From Xanthoparmelia taractica (taxonomy: Eukaryota > Ascomycota > Lecanoromycetes > Lecanorales > Parmeliaceae), in assembly GCA_033085395.1 (NCBI GenBank), contig MU853193.1, positions 1 through 64,000 of the forward strand: DNA of 64,000 bases. The letters run 5' to 3'. A model generated the notes under the pieces. It searched no databases and was not told the DNA's origin. It saw only the letters and a list, made by a program, of their open reading frames with translations. Shown here piece by piece: positions 1-13,730 of the stretch. The number at the start of each line of letters is the position of its first letter. Position 1 is the stretch's first letter. The position numbers were made by a program, and so were the translations under genes.

Positions 1-78
1 TTCCCCGCATGTGCGCATGCATCTGGAACAGGGGCTGGATCATGAGACACACTAACCCATAGTCCCACTATTCGATCT
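1..78 (-). repeat. Fragment of the Ngaro-like element's A repeat
   Basis: This segment matches the ends of the two A repeats of the element at 24,274-28,863, near 24,590-24,657 and 28,790-28,863. Shared blocks include CATCTGGAA, GACACACTAAC and CTTACTATTC or its C/T variants. It is the most GC-rich of the three copies and so the least mutated. It probably marks the 5' terminus of a minus-strand element lying mostly left of the window. Confidence is limited by the window edge. Confidence 0.65.
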
Positions 79-460
79 TTAGATAAAAGATCTTATTAAA
101 TAGCCCCCTCTTTTAATTAAATAAGAACTCTTTTATTAAAGAGTTAATTATCGATTAACTTTATTAAATATTAATCTCGCTTAATATTAGGGATTATTAT
201 TTAGAGTACTTCTTTCGTAGAGAAACTATTACTTTAATACGTGAGGCGAGTCTTAGCGACGATAAAATTATGCTATTAGAATACTGGAAGTTCGATTTCT
301 ATCGTCTTTATATTATTCACTTCAAGCGAATACTTATTATATCACGAAGATATTAATATCTTCCGTCTTATTAACGCTAGTACTAGCGATACTCGTATCG
401 TTAGACCATTATACGAAGCCTTCTACGAGGATTCTATATAATATCTTTTAATTATTTAAA
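79..460 (+). pseudogene. Decayed tyrosine recombinase C-terminus
   Basis: This stretch is the inverted counterpart of about 24,818-25,205. Read on the plus strand near 205-330 it gives FFRRETITLIREASLSDDK followed by MLLEYWKFDFYRLYI. This fits box II of tyrosine recombinases: an H-x-x-R-like motif (the His is lost, the Arg kept), then the LLG-W-S-Y region with the nucleophilic Tyr. The frame is broken by stops of the kind made by C-to-T change. The family is the YR retrotransposon (Ngaro/DIRS) seen at 24-29 kb. The fragment is 5'-truncated and lacks the reverse transcriptase. Confidence 0.7.
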
Positions 461-606
461 AGTTTTCTAGCGCTAAGATACGTTTAAGAATTTATTTAGA
501 TCTACTAATAATCTAGCTAAGTCTATTAATTATTAATCTTAGCGTTAGAACGACTTAATTAACTATTTATAATATTACTTAATCTCGATATATATATTTT
601 ATAAAT
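461..606 (+). repeat. B repeat of the Ngaro-like element (inverted copy)
   Basis: This is the reverse complement of the B repeats at 24,274-24,420 and 24,671-24,817. It shares the CTAGCGCT core and the AACG-centred block. It directly follows the recombinase C-terminus, as B1 does in the fuller element. No A2 or B2 follows it. Confidence 0.65.
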
Positions 607-3600
607 AAGAATACTAAGACTTGATTTCGAGGATTAAGTATCTTAGACTTCTTCGAAAAGTCGTTTAGCTTTAAAAGAAGTATCTTAAGATCTATCTTAT
701 ACGTAAACGTAATAAGAATATATCTTAATTAGTTTAGTAGAATAAATAGCTTTTTTTCTTCTATATATTTCTTTTTTTATAAATAATAAAAGAAAAATTA
801 CGCCGAGAATAATAGTTCTTCTACTTTTATACTTTTGATACTTAAAAGTTAAATAACTTAATTAAATATTATTAGTATATACTAATTAATATTAAATAGA
901 CTATATCTTTTATAGATCTCTGCTCGCGATTATTTTAATTATTCTAATTTTATCTAAACTAGAATTATAATAGATAGATAGAATCGTAGGAGATAGAAAG
1001 CTATATTATATGCACACTCTATCACCGCTTTAGATATTAATCTCGATAATATTAAGATCTTATTTCTAATTAAAAGTTAAATAAAAAGCGTAATCTAAAA
1101 GTATTAACTTTAATTATAAACGAGCGTTATCGTTTTAATTAAATCTTTTTTATTTTTTTCTAAAGCTCCTCGATTAAAGACTAGATTAATAAAGTAGCTA
1201 TTATTATATCTACTTCTACTAATTATTTACACTCTTTTCATTAAACTTAATTATTTTTACGTATATATGCGTATCTAGAAATAATCTTCTATGATAATAT
1301 TCGGCGTGCGAAGTCTTTATTCGTTGCGATTAGAATATAATTCGCTCGCACGATTATTTGATATTATTTTATACTTGCATTAACCTCTTCGAATTACATA
1401 ATTCGCAATCTATTAATAATTAGATATATATACTTTGTTTTATCGATAGTGATACAACGAGGGGAAAGTCTAAATAATATTAAATAATAATAATTAATGC
1501 CTCTGTAAGGTTCCACTATGCTCTTGAAAAGTTATATCTCTATACGAGATTCGTATCTTTTTGCGACACTTTTATTATACGTTCGTCTCTATTATATATA
1601 TTAAAGTCTTAGACTTAAAGCGATCGATATATCTATGCGAAGCGATTATAAGGCTTGCTAAGAATATATATAGATTGAATACTATTTTTTGTAGGGGTTT
1701 ATCTAGAATATCACTCGACTATAAATACGGACTTTGTATATTAATGCGTTCACTAAGTATTAACGCTATTTCTTTTGTATATTTAAGCTAATATCTAATG
1801 CTTAATAAAACTATATTATAATATAATCTTAGTAATTAATTATAATAATCGTATACGTATATAAGCTACGAGCTTTAGTAAAGTTCGATTGCCCTACTTT
1901 TCGATTAAGAATATAAATTTCGAGTATTAATCTTCGTGTTTCTATTTCGATAATATCTAAAATTCTATAATATAATAAGCGTTAATGTTTTCTATTGATA
2001 GACGGAGATAGAGATCGATTTACTATCTTTGTAAGTCTATTTATAACTATATATTTAAGTTATTAGTCGATATTTAATTATACTAGATTATTAATATTCT
2101 CGAATCTTGCGATTAGCTCTGCTAAGTATATATATATATAATCTATTACGTCGAGCAAGAATAGTCCGTTTTGCGTTTCGATTACGAAGACGATTTTCGT
2201 GTGTTAATATATACGTCTTTATACCGATTAAGTCTATATTCCACGATATAATAATTACTAATAATTATTATTAGCGCGGCGAAGTAGAAGCTTAATTATG
2301 TCTTTGATGAGTCTCTTTGTATACTTTTTGTCTCTTTATATTCTAAATATATAGGATTTATCTAATATTATTCTATCTCTATGCATAGAATTTAGCTTAA
2401 TATCAATTCGATTAATATTTTAAGAATACTAATTTATTCGTTTTATTCTATGTGATCAAATTATCTATTTAATAAGAGTAGCTAACTAGTTTCGTAGTTC
2501 CTAGATACTCGAGTCGCACGATATAATAATATTAATATCGATAATTATATAGCGTTATTAATAGGTTCTTAAGGTAAGTTTTATTATAATAAATAATAAG
2601 AAAGATATAACGTATTATTTAATTCGCACTTTCTCTATATATAAATAGATCTCGATAAGCCTTAATTTTTCTCCTCTCTTTTCTTTAATATCGACTATTC
2701 GAGAAATTTCACTATATCTTACACGCCCTATTTTATTATATTAATTTTACTTATTATATCTAGATAGCTTAAACTAGAGACTTTTAGCTATATGATTTAT
2801 ACGAATATTTAATTGCTTCGTGATAACCTCGACTCGAAGAAGATTTATAAGAAATACTAGAAGTAGTTCGCGACTCTCCGCGATTAGAATAATAATATTA
2901 TTAAGTATATTAACGAGTGTAAGTTTAGCGTAAAGATTATCTAATACGAAGAAGGTAACACGTTTTCTATTAAGAATAATATATGTTATCTTTATAAAAA
3001 ACTTATTTTCTTCGAATCGAATGGGAAAGAAATCTTCTTATTAAGAATTCGCTTATTTAAAATTACTTAATAAATAAAATTTATTTAGCGATCTTTATTT
3101 TTAATTTTAAATATTATTAAGTTATTTTATTTCTTAAGACGTCGAGAATACTTAAATATCTTTATCGATATTATTAATTTTAGTTTATCTTAACCGGGTT
3201 GATTCGTTTTATATTTCGAAGCCTATTATAGATAGTCGAGCTAGATCTTTCGCCTTATATGTCTCTACTTACGAATTATCTATATCTAATAATCACGCGA
3301 AATTTATTATTCGTTGCTTTTTTTAAAATAGTTCGAAGTAAAAGAATTAAAAAATACCTTATAAGAATTTATTACTATAAGTTTGTTGAGATTTATTAAA
3401 GACTTTTATTAATAATAATATAGTCTATTCTATTCTTCTAGTTTACGATCTTATATATATTAATTTCATGTGACGCTTAGAGAATTTAAATACGCCGATA
3501 ATCTTCTTATCGATTACGAATAATATTTTATTAATATCTTATAAAAAGCGTATACTGGCCTTCACTTAGTAGAAACGCTTTATTCTTAATTCTTTAAGTC

Positions 3601-4300
3601 TCAAGACCGCGCTTATTCTCGCTTAAAAGTAATCTCGCACTTATAATAATTCTAAGATATATTTTAACTTCGTATAAGCCTAGCTCTATATTCTATAATC
3701 TTTTTAATATTTTCTTTTAAAAATATTTATTATCTTAAGTATTAGATTCGAAGATTATATTGAATATTATAAATCTAATAATCGCTTCTATAAAGAAGAA
3801 AAAGAGTTATACTTTATAGAACGCTACGAGTACTTAATTACCCGATAAGATATTATAGAATATATTTTAAGATTTAATCTTTACTTAGTTGAAGCTTTCC
3901 GACGAGGCGCTTAATATATTTACTTATAAGAATTAAGATAATAAGTCGAGTACTAAGAATAATAAGTTTATACGAATTAATAATATAAATAATATAAATA
4001 ATAAGAGAAGTATTAAAACGCTATTATAATAGTCTCTTAATAGTAGTATTCACCTTTATATTAATTATTCGTAGTGCTTTAAAAACTTTCGATATTCAAT
4101 CGTAAATAACTAATTTCGTAATTTAAGTTAAGCTCTTATGAAACTAATTCGTGTACGTAATATTCGAATAAACTACTTATATATATTAATTCTATTCGTG
4201 CTTTAATAACTAAGATTTATATTATTTTTCCCCTCTAAAATAATAAAAGTAGTTCTTTTTTTTTATATTCTAATTTGGCTCCTCATTTATATTCTTTCGC
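607..4300. other. RIP-degraded AT-rich DNA, no gene recognised
   Basis: Very AT-rich sequence with no reading frame of useful length. CpG-containing words (TCGA, ACGA, CGTA) stay common while CpA and TpG are scarce, which fits RIP. From about 3,800 the plus strand shows stretches that look once-coding and lead into the Helitron relic, so the Helitron's 5' part may begin here. I could not place its terminus. Confidence 0.6.
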
Positions 4301-7300
4301 TATTCTCGTATTATTCTATACGATTATTTTAAGATATTACGTTCACGTTATAATGCGAATCCGATTTAAAAGATCTAAGAAAACCGAGTAGCTACGAATA
4401 AAAAAGCTCGTTGAAAATATGTTAGAGATCTTATAAGTGCGAAGAGAAAATAACTTAGAGTTATTTTATAATATTTTAAGATTAATTAAAATCGAGATCT
4501 ATTCTGGCGAGTAATTTGAAATCGAGATTATAAATATTATAATACGCGTTTACTCAATATGAAATAAGATGAATTCTATTATCGAAATAATATATTAACT
4601 CTTTCGCGATTATTATTATATTTATTATATTTTCTGGACGTTACGAATAAGTTTCGTCGATAGAATAGTTTCTTTATTCGCAAATTAAATGATCTCTTTT
4701 TCTTTATCGCTATTAATATAATTAACGATTTTATAAAACGACTACGAAGAGCTATTGCTATTATTAAACGTATATATTATCGAATTCTAAGTTCGAAAAT
4801 AGGGGTATACTCTTAACGATAATTTCTATATAATAATGCTAATTGTAATATTATAGTCGAGGAATTAAAGATTTCTTAAGATTTAATCGAGGCGACACGA
4901 CTAATATTAAAGAAATAGAATCTATTCTTATATTTCGTTCGAAGTACGATTAAGAGTATCGCCGAGCGTTTCTATTTAATTCACCTCGATCAAAACGCTA
5001 CGAGAGAAGAGATTATTATTATTATTAACGCTTATAACTTATTTTAAGTCTAAGATAAAAAGATCGTTATTTAGAGAAAAGTAATTAATAAGAGCGACTT
5101 TATCGATCTATTCTTCTCGTCTTACGAATCTTTATAATATTTACTTCTCTTTCCCTTCGAGATCGTAGACTAATTAATTAATAATTTCTATCGCTTAACG
5201 TAGATTTAATAATATAGATATCGACTATTATAAGAACCTCGCTTTCGCTTCTTTAATCGCTTAATCTATGAATATTTAATCGATATATATTCGAGAATAA
5301 AGAAGTAACGACTATAATTTCTTCGTCGTAGACGAGTAGAGTAGTATCGTCGAGTATAAGACTTTAAAAACTCGTCGAACCCTTTTTATATTAATCCTTT
5401 CGTTTTAACTCTAGAGAATTTAATTTTAATCTTCTTCTTAGAATTACGAGAATAATTCTCTCGATAGATAATAAACTCTCTTACTCTAATATATAAGTAT
5501 AATAAATTATCTTTATTCGTAACGCTTATAATAAATTCAACTTAACTCGAAATTATTAAGATACTAGAGTCGAGTTAATAGACCCTCGATATTCTTATTA
5601 TTATAACTCGAGTTTTTTATGCATATCTTCTTAATATAATCGCATAAATTAAAATTTTTTTAAGAACGTTATCTATATTATACGAGTTATCGAGTTTTAA
5701 AAGCGAGGTCTTTTATATACGTATATATTATTAAGAATAAATATAGAATTATTAAATCTAATAGTAACGATCTCTAATTAACGTATTATCGAGATTTAAC
5801 TTAATCTATATCTGAAAATAATTAATAAGTTAATATCTACGAAGATACTAGACTCGATTTAAGATCTTCGTCTTTATAATCTAATTTAATATAATAATTA
5901 ATATTCGTATAATTATTTAGACGTCTCGTATTCACGATATAATAGAAACTCTAAATATTATTATAGCTTCCCTCAGCCAATATATGAAAAAACTATAATC
6001 AATAAATATAATCGAGTTTATTTGCGGCGTCGTTATAAACGAGATATCTAGATTATATCGTATATTTCTATTCTTATAAGACTTATAAAAGTATATATTT
6101 ATATTAATATTTATTTCACGTTTAATGCATTTCTCTATCTTTATAAATACTTATTTAAGAGCGTGAATTAAAGTAAATATATTATTAAAAAAGACGAGCC
6201 TACGAATAAGTTTCGAGATTATTTAATTACTCGATATTTATTATTAGTCGAAGCTACGTATCGTATTTTAGCGTTTTAAATTAGTAAGAAAATATCTACT
6301 ATTTACTTAATTAGTAATATCTTTCTAGTTAGTAACTAGAAAGAATAATTAAGAAGGCGAATATCGTATCGATAATAAGTTCGTTATTAATCTACTTGGC
6401 GCGATCTAGAGATTATTAATTCACGTATCTAAAGTTCGTTAACTTTTATTAATAATTTACTATATCTTCTCTAACGATAAAGAATCGTATAAAATTATTT
6501 AATACGATTATAAACTCTTTAATTAAGAAGAAGAATAGATAGTATAAACTAAAACGTCTTATAAAGAGTCGAGTATATCGATTATATCTAATATTTCTAT
6601 GAGCTAATGAACTTTTTTATCTACGAGCGTTATTAAGTTATAAAGTAGAATATTTATTCGAAGATTTTCGAAGGATTTATAACGTGCTTTATTCTATCTT
6701 TTAGAAGGCGTTTATAGAACTCGATATCTTCATCGATTAAAATAAAGTAAAACGCGTAATAAAAGAGAGTATTTTATCTCTACTTCGATCGATCTAGCTT
6801 TAATTTCTCTTTGTTAATCTAATATTAGATTTATTTATTAATTCTCTTTAAGTATAGAAACGATTTAAAAAAGAATTAATTAAAGACTTTATATAAAGAT
6901 TCTTATAGATTGCGATTAAGAAAGCTTTATACGAGATCGCTTAATATCTTAAAGACCAAGAAATAACGTTAGAATAAGTAAGCTTATTGATATCTACATT
7001 AATCTTAACGAAGATTTAAGTCGAGTTAAATTTCTTCGCTTTATATCTTAGCGATTATTAATTTAAAGCGAGTTAATATTAACTTATCTTTAATTAGAAG
7101 CAAAAAGGCGTCTTCTAGATTTTAAAAGATATCTATTAATCTATTAAGTCGATATAGTCGATATTTCTTAATAGAAAAGCTAATTAAGATAAAAGCTACG
7201 TTATAAAGTGCTTAACTTAATTACTTCGTAGTTAAGAGCGTATTATTCTTATTATAGATAGCATAGCGCTAAGCGTAATAAGTTATAATCGCGAATAAAT

Positions 7301-8450
7301 TATTTATTTGATCTTTAATATTCTCGTAAAAGAGAATAACTCTAATATTAATTATTATATTTCGCTATAGTTGGCGAAAGCGAAGCTAATTTATATTATT
7401 AAGATTATTATTTGAGACGAACTATCGATAACGAATCGCGTCGTTGTTAAGGTTATCGACACTTTACTATAGATATTAAAGAAATTCTCGTTATCTTTCG
7501 AAGGCGCTATTTTTCTAGAAGTTAAGAATTTTAAATAGATTATTCTCGTTATTAAAAATTAGTATAAAATCGAAGTCTTAGATAGTTCTATTCGATTATC
7601 TTATCTTTAATCTAAATTTTAAATTCTATAACTTCACGCATTAATAAGAAACGTTATCGATTCGAAGTTCTTAACTTAGATCGATAATATTAAGAAGAAT
7701 TTAAACGAATTAAGAATCGTTAATGTAACGAGTTAAATAGAAAGTACAAGCGTTAAAGATATCAAGAAATAATTATTTCCCTCTTAGATTCTTTTTAAAT
7801 CTAAGATCTATACGCGAAGAGCGTATCTAACAACTTTAAATATAGACGTAGATAAGTTTAACGATAATATATTCGATATCTTAAATGCTTTACTAGATAA
7901 TTATAATAATTCTAAGATAACGCTCTAAATATTTATAGTCGATAGTTATTTATTAAAGCTATAATAATCTTAAAGAATCTAAATAGATAATAAATCTAGA
8001 TATAAAAGATTTACTAACGATAATAAAAGAATTTAATATTTCACCTTATCAGCTTAATCTAAAAGAAGAATATATATATGCATTAATGTAAAATCTATTC
8101 GTCGATAAAGCTCTAATAAAAAACACTCGTATTATTATTACGACTCTTCGTAGATACTCTATCGAGATAAAATTAATTTATAATTTTAATACTTCTATAT
8201 ATAATATATCGAGAATTAACTTCGAGTTTACGTTAAGATTTACTCCCTATACTATTATAAGAAGATAGTTTTCATTATAACTTATATACGCTATGACTTT
8301 TAATAGCTATTAGAGTCTAATATTAAAATAAGTAATAATTAACTTACGCTCTTCGATCTTCGCTTACGACTAGCTTTATATTATATTCTTTTAAGTTCGA
8401 TATTACTCGTATATAGAACTTTTATTTAAACGATTATTAATCGTTATCTA
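4300..8450 (+). mobile_element. Helitron relic (Rep/helicase), RIP-inactivated
   Basis: The plus strand still reads as a Helitron transposase once TAA/TAG stops are taken as former Gln or Trp codons. Around 5,150-5,400 the Helitron-like N-terminal region is visible (PRFRFFNRL, EYLIDIYSRI). Around 5,680-5,740 the Rep region gives RVIEF-KRGLLYTYILL, corresponding to the family's EFQKRGLPHAHILL. Around 6,120-6,300 there is YLLLVEATYRILAFQIS. Around 7,420-7,560 the Pif1-like helicase gives DELSITNRV (from WDEAPMTNR), FEGAIFLEVKNFKQI-like sequence (GGDFRQ region) and RLSYL. A Walker A is not legible. Helitrons move by rolling circle and end in TC...CTRR; I could not fix the ends. Many stops make it non-functional. 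The class call is firm, the limits are not. Confidence 0.75.
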
Positions 8451-11390
8451 GCTATTAATTAAATATTCTTAATAATTATAAGATATAAGTATTTTATTTA
8501 AAGGAGATAATTTATTATTTCGTAATAATTAACTCTTAATAACTTTAGCGAAGATTATCTTTCGCTTAGCTAAATCTACGCGTCTTATGCGAGTCTTAAA
8601 TAAAGATAACTATTTACGAGCGTAAGAGCACTTCGGTCTAATATATATAATTTAGTCTTCACAAATATCGATCTTATATAGCTCTTTTAAAGTCTTAAAG
8701 ATAACTCAAATACCTTCGATCGACTTCGCGAAATTAGAAAAGTTCGTGATATTTGCTTTAATAAAGCTAAATATATATATAAAAGAAAATATAATTTTTA
8801 AAATATAGCTTCTTCGATTTAATAACGCGAATAAAGAAATAGATAAGCTAAAACCCGTCGATAACTTATAAGATCGCATAATAGAATCTTCGTTACGAAG
8901 CTAGAATAGTTTAACGAAGATTTAAATAAATATATATTATCGTGCTCTTTCGTACGTCGCTAAACGCTTAATTTCGATATATAAAAATACTACACTCTTT
9001 CAAGATCGAGATTTATAATAATAGATAATAAGAGTGATAAGTTAAGAATATATAGATAATTAATAATTATTAATATTCTAAGTAAAAGATAAATAAAAAG
9101 AAGATCTCGAATATAATAAGATTAAAAATAAATAGACTAAATTCGCGAATTAAATTTTTAGAATTTAAAAGAAGATTCGAGCTAGATTAGATTATAGTAT
9201 TGAAAGTCTTAATATAAAGTAAGGCTCGAGAGCTTCTATTGCTTCTATTCTTAATTAATTTAGCTTCTTAATATAACTTAAGTTCACTTCATATTATATT
9301 ATACCTTAAGCTCTCGTTCACGATATAATATCTAAAGACTCTTAAATATATCTTAATAAGCGTTTTATATATAAAATCTTAAATTTAAGTAATTTTAGAT
9401 ATATATATTATCTAAGCTTATTATAATATCTAAGTTAAAGTTATAAAAGCAAGTAAGCTTATTATACTCTTATCGATAATACTAATTAATTAAATAGTTT
9501 ATACGATTTCACTATATACACATCGATATTATTTTTCTATCAAGATTATAGTGCTTGCTAATACTTTTAGTAGCTTCTACTTTAAATATTATAATTATAT
9601 TATGTATAGCGTAAAATTACATCGCGAGAGAACGATATACGAATTATATATCGTAGTATACCCGATGCGAGTTAATTCTAATTTATTCGACTAGCGTCTT
9701 ATATTTCCTCTTTCTACTAAGCCTTAATATAAGCGTTATCGTACTTATCGCATATTATTTATAGATTATCGATATCGCCTTCGGGGAAAAGCTAAATAAT
9801 ATAAATTAGTAATATCGAATTTATATTAAGTTACGTAGAAAGTAAGGGGCTTAAGATAATAAAATAAGTATCTCGTAGCGTATAAATTAGATTTAGATTA
9901 GTGCTTTATATAAAGATACGTTCAAAGTGAATTAGAATATCGTTTAAGAATATACTCGACTTAAAGTCTAAATAACGTATATATAAAATTATCCGAGCAA
10001 AGATAATTAAAGATAAAGCTATTATTATCCCGATCGTCACGGATATTTAATATAAGCGGTCTATCTAAGCTTGGACTTATCTTAGCTTTACTATAATTAG
10101 TATAATTCTATTTGAACATTAAATAACGACGTCTAAAAGTACTTCTCTAAACACTTTATCCCGTCGTTTTCTCTCTTCGAATTAAATCTTAACTTAAGAC
10201 GCTATCTATTATAAAGACTCGTTTAGAAGTTATTTTTATTTTTAATCTTCTTCGTTATTTTTAAAATCTACGTCTAGATTAAAGAGAAATATATATATAC
10301 GTATTAACGCCTTAAAGATAGCTAATTAATATTATCGAAGTCTAAAATTATATTCTATTAAATAAGCTCTAGAAAAGAATCTAAGTCGAAAGTAGAGTAA
10401 TATATATTAGATTATTAATTAAGGCGAAAATATAATAAAACGAAAGTGCCTCTATAAGATAATTTTAATTAATTATATATTATATCGTGGCGACACTATA
10501 ATAGAGACGGTTATAAGGCTACAATTAATGTCTTAGTAGATATTATCGAAGCTCTTATAAAAAGAAGTCTTAGAATCTATTAAGATAAGAGTTAAATTAA
10601 ATAACTAATTATATTATAGCTTGAATAAAAAAGTTGAAATTATATCGAATTTCTCGCTTCGTCTAGATTGAAAAGAGATTAGTAAGTTAAAGCAAGAAGA
10701 GAACTCTATCAAATTGAAAGAGAAGCGCTATTATAAGTCGAATTAGATATTGAAAGATAATCAACTCTTTTTATTATATATATATAATAAGCAAGTATAA
10801 TTATAAGTATAGTAATATCTCTCACATAATATGATGTGAAGTGATATATATAGCGTTTGCTATATATAAAAACGTTATTCTCGATTCTATCGATAGTTAC
10901 TAAGTTAAGTTCCACGCCACTTATTATCTATATAACTCTTCTCTATCTCTAAACTCTTATCGTTACTTAATTTAATTTATTATTATCTCTATTAATTAAA
11001 TCGACTTTAATTAAATTCACCTTTATTAATTTAAACTTTAAAAACTTTATATTCTCTTTTATAGCAACATCTTCTATATTTAATCAATTCTTTTCTTATC
11101 TTAATACTCTTATTACGATTAATTCTATAATTGCTATCTCTTCTCTCGACTAGATCTTCTCTTTATTATTATTTCACTCTTCGTGCTTTTAATTACTTCT
11201 TTTCTTAATTAAAATTCTCAATCTTAAATTCTCGAATTTATAGATTATCTTTTTTATTATTAATCTTACTTTCTTTATTACTTTTATATAGCTTACGTAA
11301 TTATCTTATTTAAAAATAGCGTTAGCTTTAAACTCTACGTTAAGAATTAAGAAAGATAACAATATCGCCGCGAATTCAACGCCCGAGAAT
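8451..11390. other. RIP-degraded AT-rich DNA, no gene recognised
   Basis: AT-rich and full of stops on all strands. The first few hundred bases may hold the Helitron C-terminal region. Nothing else matched a family I recognise. The short minus-strand frame at 10,709-10,915 shows no family features and looks accidental. Confidence 0.5.
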
Positions 11391-13110
11391 CTCAACTCGT
11401 TTAATATTTTCGGTTAAAATATATTATTAAATAGAATCTTAAAGCTATTATCTCCTTAGTATCTAATTAACACCGTTCTCTCTACTCGATATCGAAAGAT
11501 TACTATTATTATATTTATAGCGAAGAAGCAAGACTATAACTTGCCATAAATAATCACTTATCTTAATACTACAAAAGTATTATTTTAAGCCCCTCGGGGC
11601 TATATTAATATTATATTCGATATAATTTAGCGAGATAAAGTTACTCTTCACGATCGTAGATAAGATTCTTTAACTTCGATTTAACTCGAGAAGATACGAT
11701 TATTCTCAAATTAGTAAGTCTTTTCTTAATACTATAAAGTATAATTTCCTTAAGAACGAACTAATCGCCTTCTATATAATAACGATCTAAGCTATTAATT
11801 AGATTATTTTATAATTAATATTTAAGTACTTTTCACGATATTAAATTAATCGCCTTACGAAATTAATAAGATTCTCTATTCTTTTCTTAAGACTTAGACT
11901 CTTAACGTTACTCTATTATCTTCGCGCTTTAAGATATAACTTTATTAATTATTAATCTTTAAATAGAGACTTTCGTCGAATAATACTTTATATTAAGAGC
12001 TATATATAAACGATTAACTTTATTAATATTCTCTTTTTAAGACTTTATTTAGTTAACTTTATCTCGCATAAGAAGCTTAATATTAATAATAGATTTCAAA
12101 GAGCGTGAGAGATCTCGATATTCGAAGTTCGATACGATATAATTAAATAAAGAAGATATAGATAATAACGTTATATTCTTAAACGCGAATAGAGAAATAT
12201 TTAATATAATATTAATTAGATATAGAGAGGAGACGAGAACTAAAAGAGAAAATTAAGAGCTTCGTTATAAACTTTAGTCGCTTTAGCGAAAAGTAATAAA
12301 AATATAGCAAAAGTTAAATAGATAGATAAACGAAGAAATAATAATATCGAGCGATTTAAATAAGATTAGAGAAGATAAGAATATAATAATAATAGAGAGT
12401 AAGTCGAAAGAAAAAGAAAGAAGTTTAATAGAGAATAAATTTTATATCTTAGTAAGAAGAACGAGATTAAAGAATAAAAGTAATTATCTAATTTAAGTCT
12501 ATTTATATAATATTAAATCTTAAATTAATCTAATATCGTAATAAAATAGATTTTAATATTAATACGATCTATAACGAGAAAAATAAGTTTATAATCGAAG
12601 TTAGTAAAGATATAAATATAAAAGATAAGCTAGTTTAGATATAGTTTAACGTAAGAAAGACGATAACTCTAAAGATTATATTAAACGATAAAGTATTCTT
12701 TATTTAACTCGAATACGTAAAGCTAGATAGAAATATACTAGAGAATATATTTAAGAATAATCGTATTAAGAAAGACACTTCTCTCACGAAAGAGTATCTT
12801 AAAGTATATCTTTTATAAAAGCTTATTATAAGTAAGCGATAACTAACATTAAAGAGTCTAAGATAGCTTTATTCTATTAATATAACTTTCTTTTCTAAGA
12901 TAATCGAAGATACGTTATAAAAGATATAATCTTATCTCTATTTTCTTTTCTTTTATAAATATAAGATAGTAGACTTAGAAAAGTATAGAGAATATATATA
13001 TTTAATAAGTTATATCTTTAATATGAGATTTCTAAACTAGTTTACGTACTAATACAATAGAAGTCTTAACTATAGCGACTTAAAGATATATATAATTTTT
13101 AAAAAAATTT
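11390..13110. repeat. Dispersed 1.7-kb repeat, copy 1
   Basis: This matches 17,010-18,610 in the same orientation at an offset near 5.6 kb. For example, the block starting GATACGATATAATTAAA is at 12,131 and 17,734. The copies differ mainly by C/T and G/A exchanges with a few indels. The plus strand looks like former coding sequence (long stretches free of stops other than Gln-derived TAA/TAG, Arg/Lys-rich towards the end), but I do not recognise the protein. It is a transposon or gag-like remnant of unknown class. Confidence 0.6.
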
Positions 13111-13730
13111 CTTCTTTCTTTCTCAATTTAGTAATTATATATCTATAATATATAATCTATTTTTATAATAAAGCGACGTCTAATCTAATCTTAAAATATA
13201 CTTATATATTATATATATTATTTTTATTAATTTAATTTTCTAATTTTATTATTATATTATATATATTTCTATATAAACTATATTAAGTTAATAATATATA
13301 TATAGTTTTAAAATTTATATTTTTTTTAAAATCTAGATAACTAATAATAATAATAATAATAATAATAATTATATTATATTAAATCTTTCTTAAAATTCTT
13401 ATATATTTCTTTCTTATTTATTATTTATAATACTTAATAGATTATTATTTATTATTTATCTTAAAATAAATAATAAATTATAATATTTTTATAAAGTACT
13501 TTAATACTTTTTTAGTAATTTTATTATTATAATCTATTTAAGCTAATTACTTTTATAATCTTAATTAATTAGTAATTATATTAGTTCTTTTATTATTATA
13601 TTAAAATAATTAATATATATCTTTATTTTTAAAAATACTATAATTATAATATTTTTTATATAAAAAGTATTTTAATTAATAGAATAAAAATAATTTATAT
13701 CTTAATTTATATTTATATATATTTATAGAC
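13111..13730. repeat. Extreme AT island with (TAA)n microsatellite
   Basis: This stretch is almost free of G and C. It includes a perfect TAA-type trinucleotide run at about 13,342-13,369 and many short poly-T and poly-A runs. No coding or element signature is visible. It directly follows the end of the 1.7-kb repeat copy 1. Confidence 0.8.
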
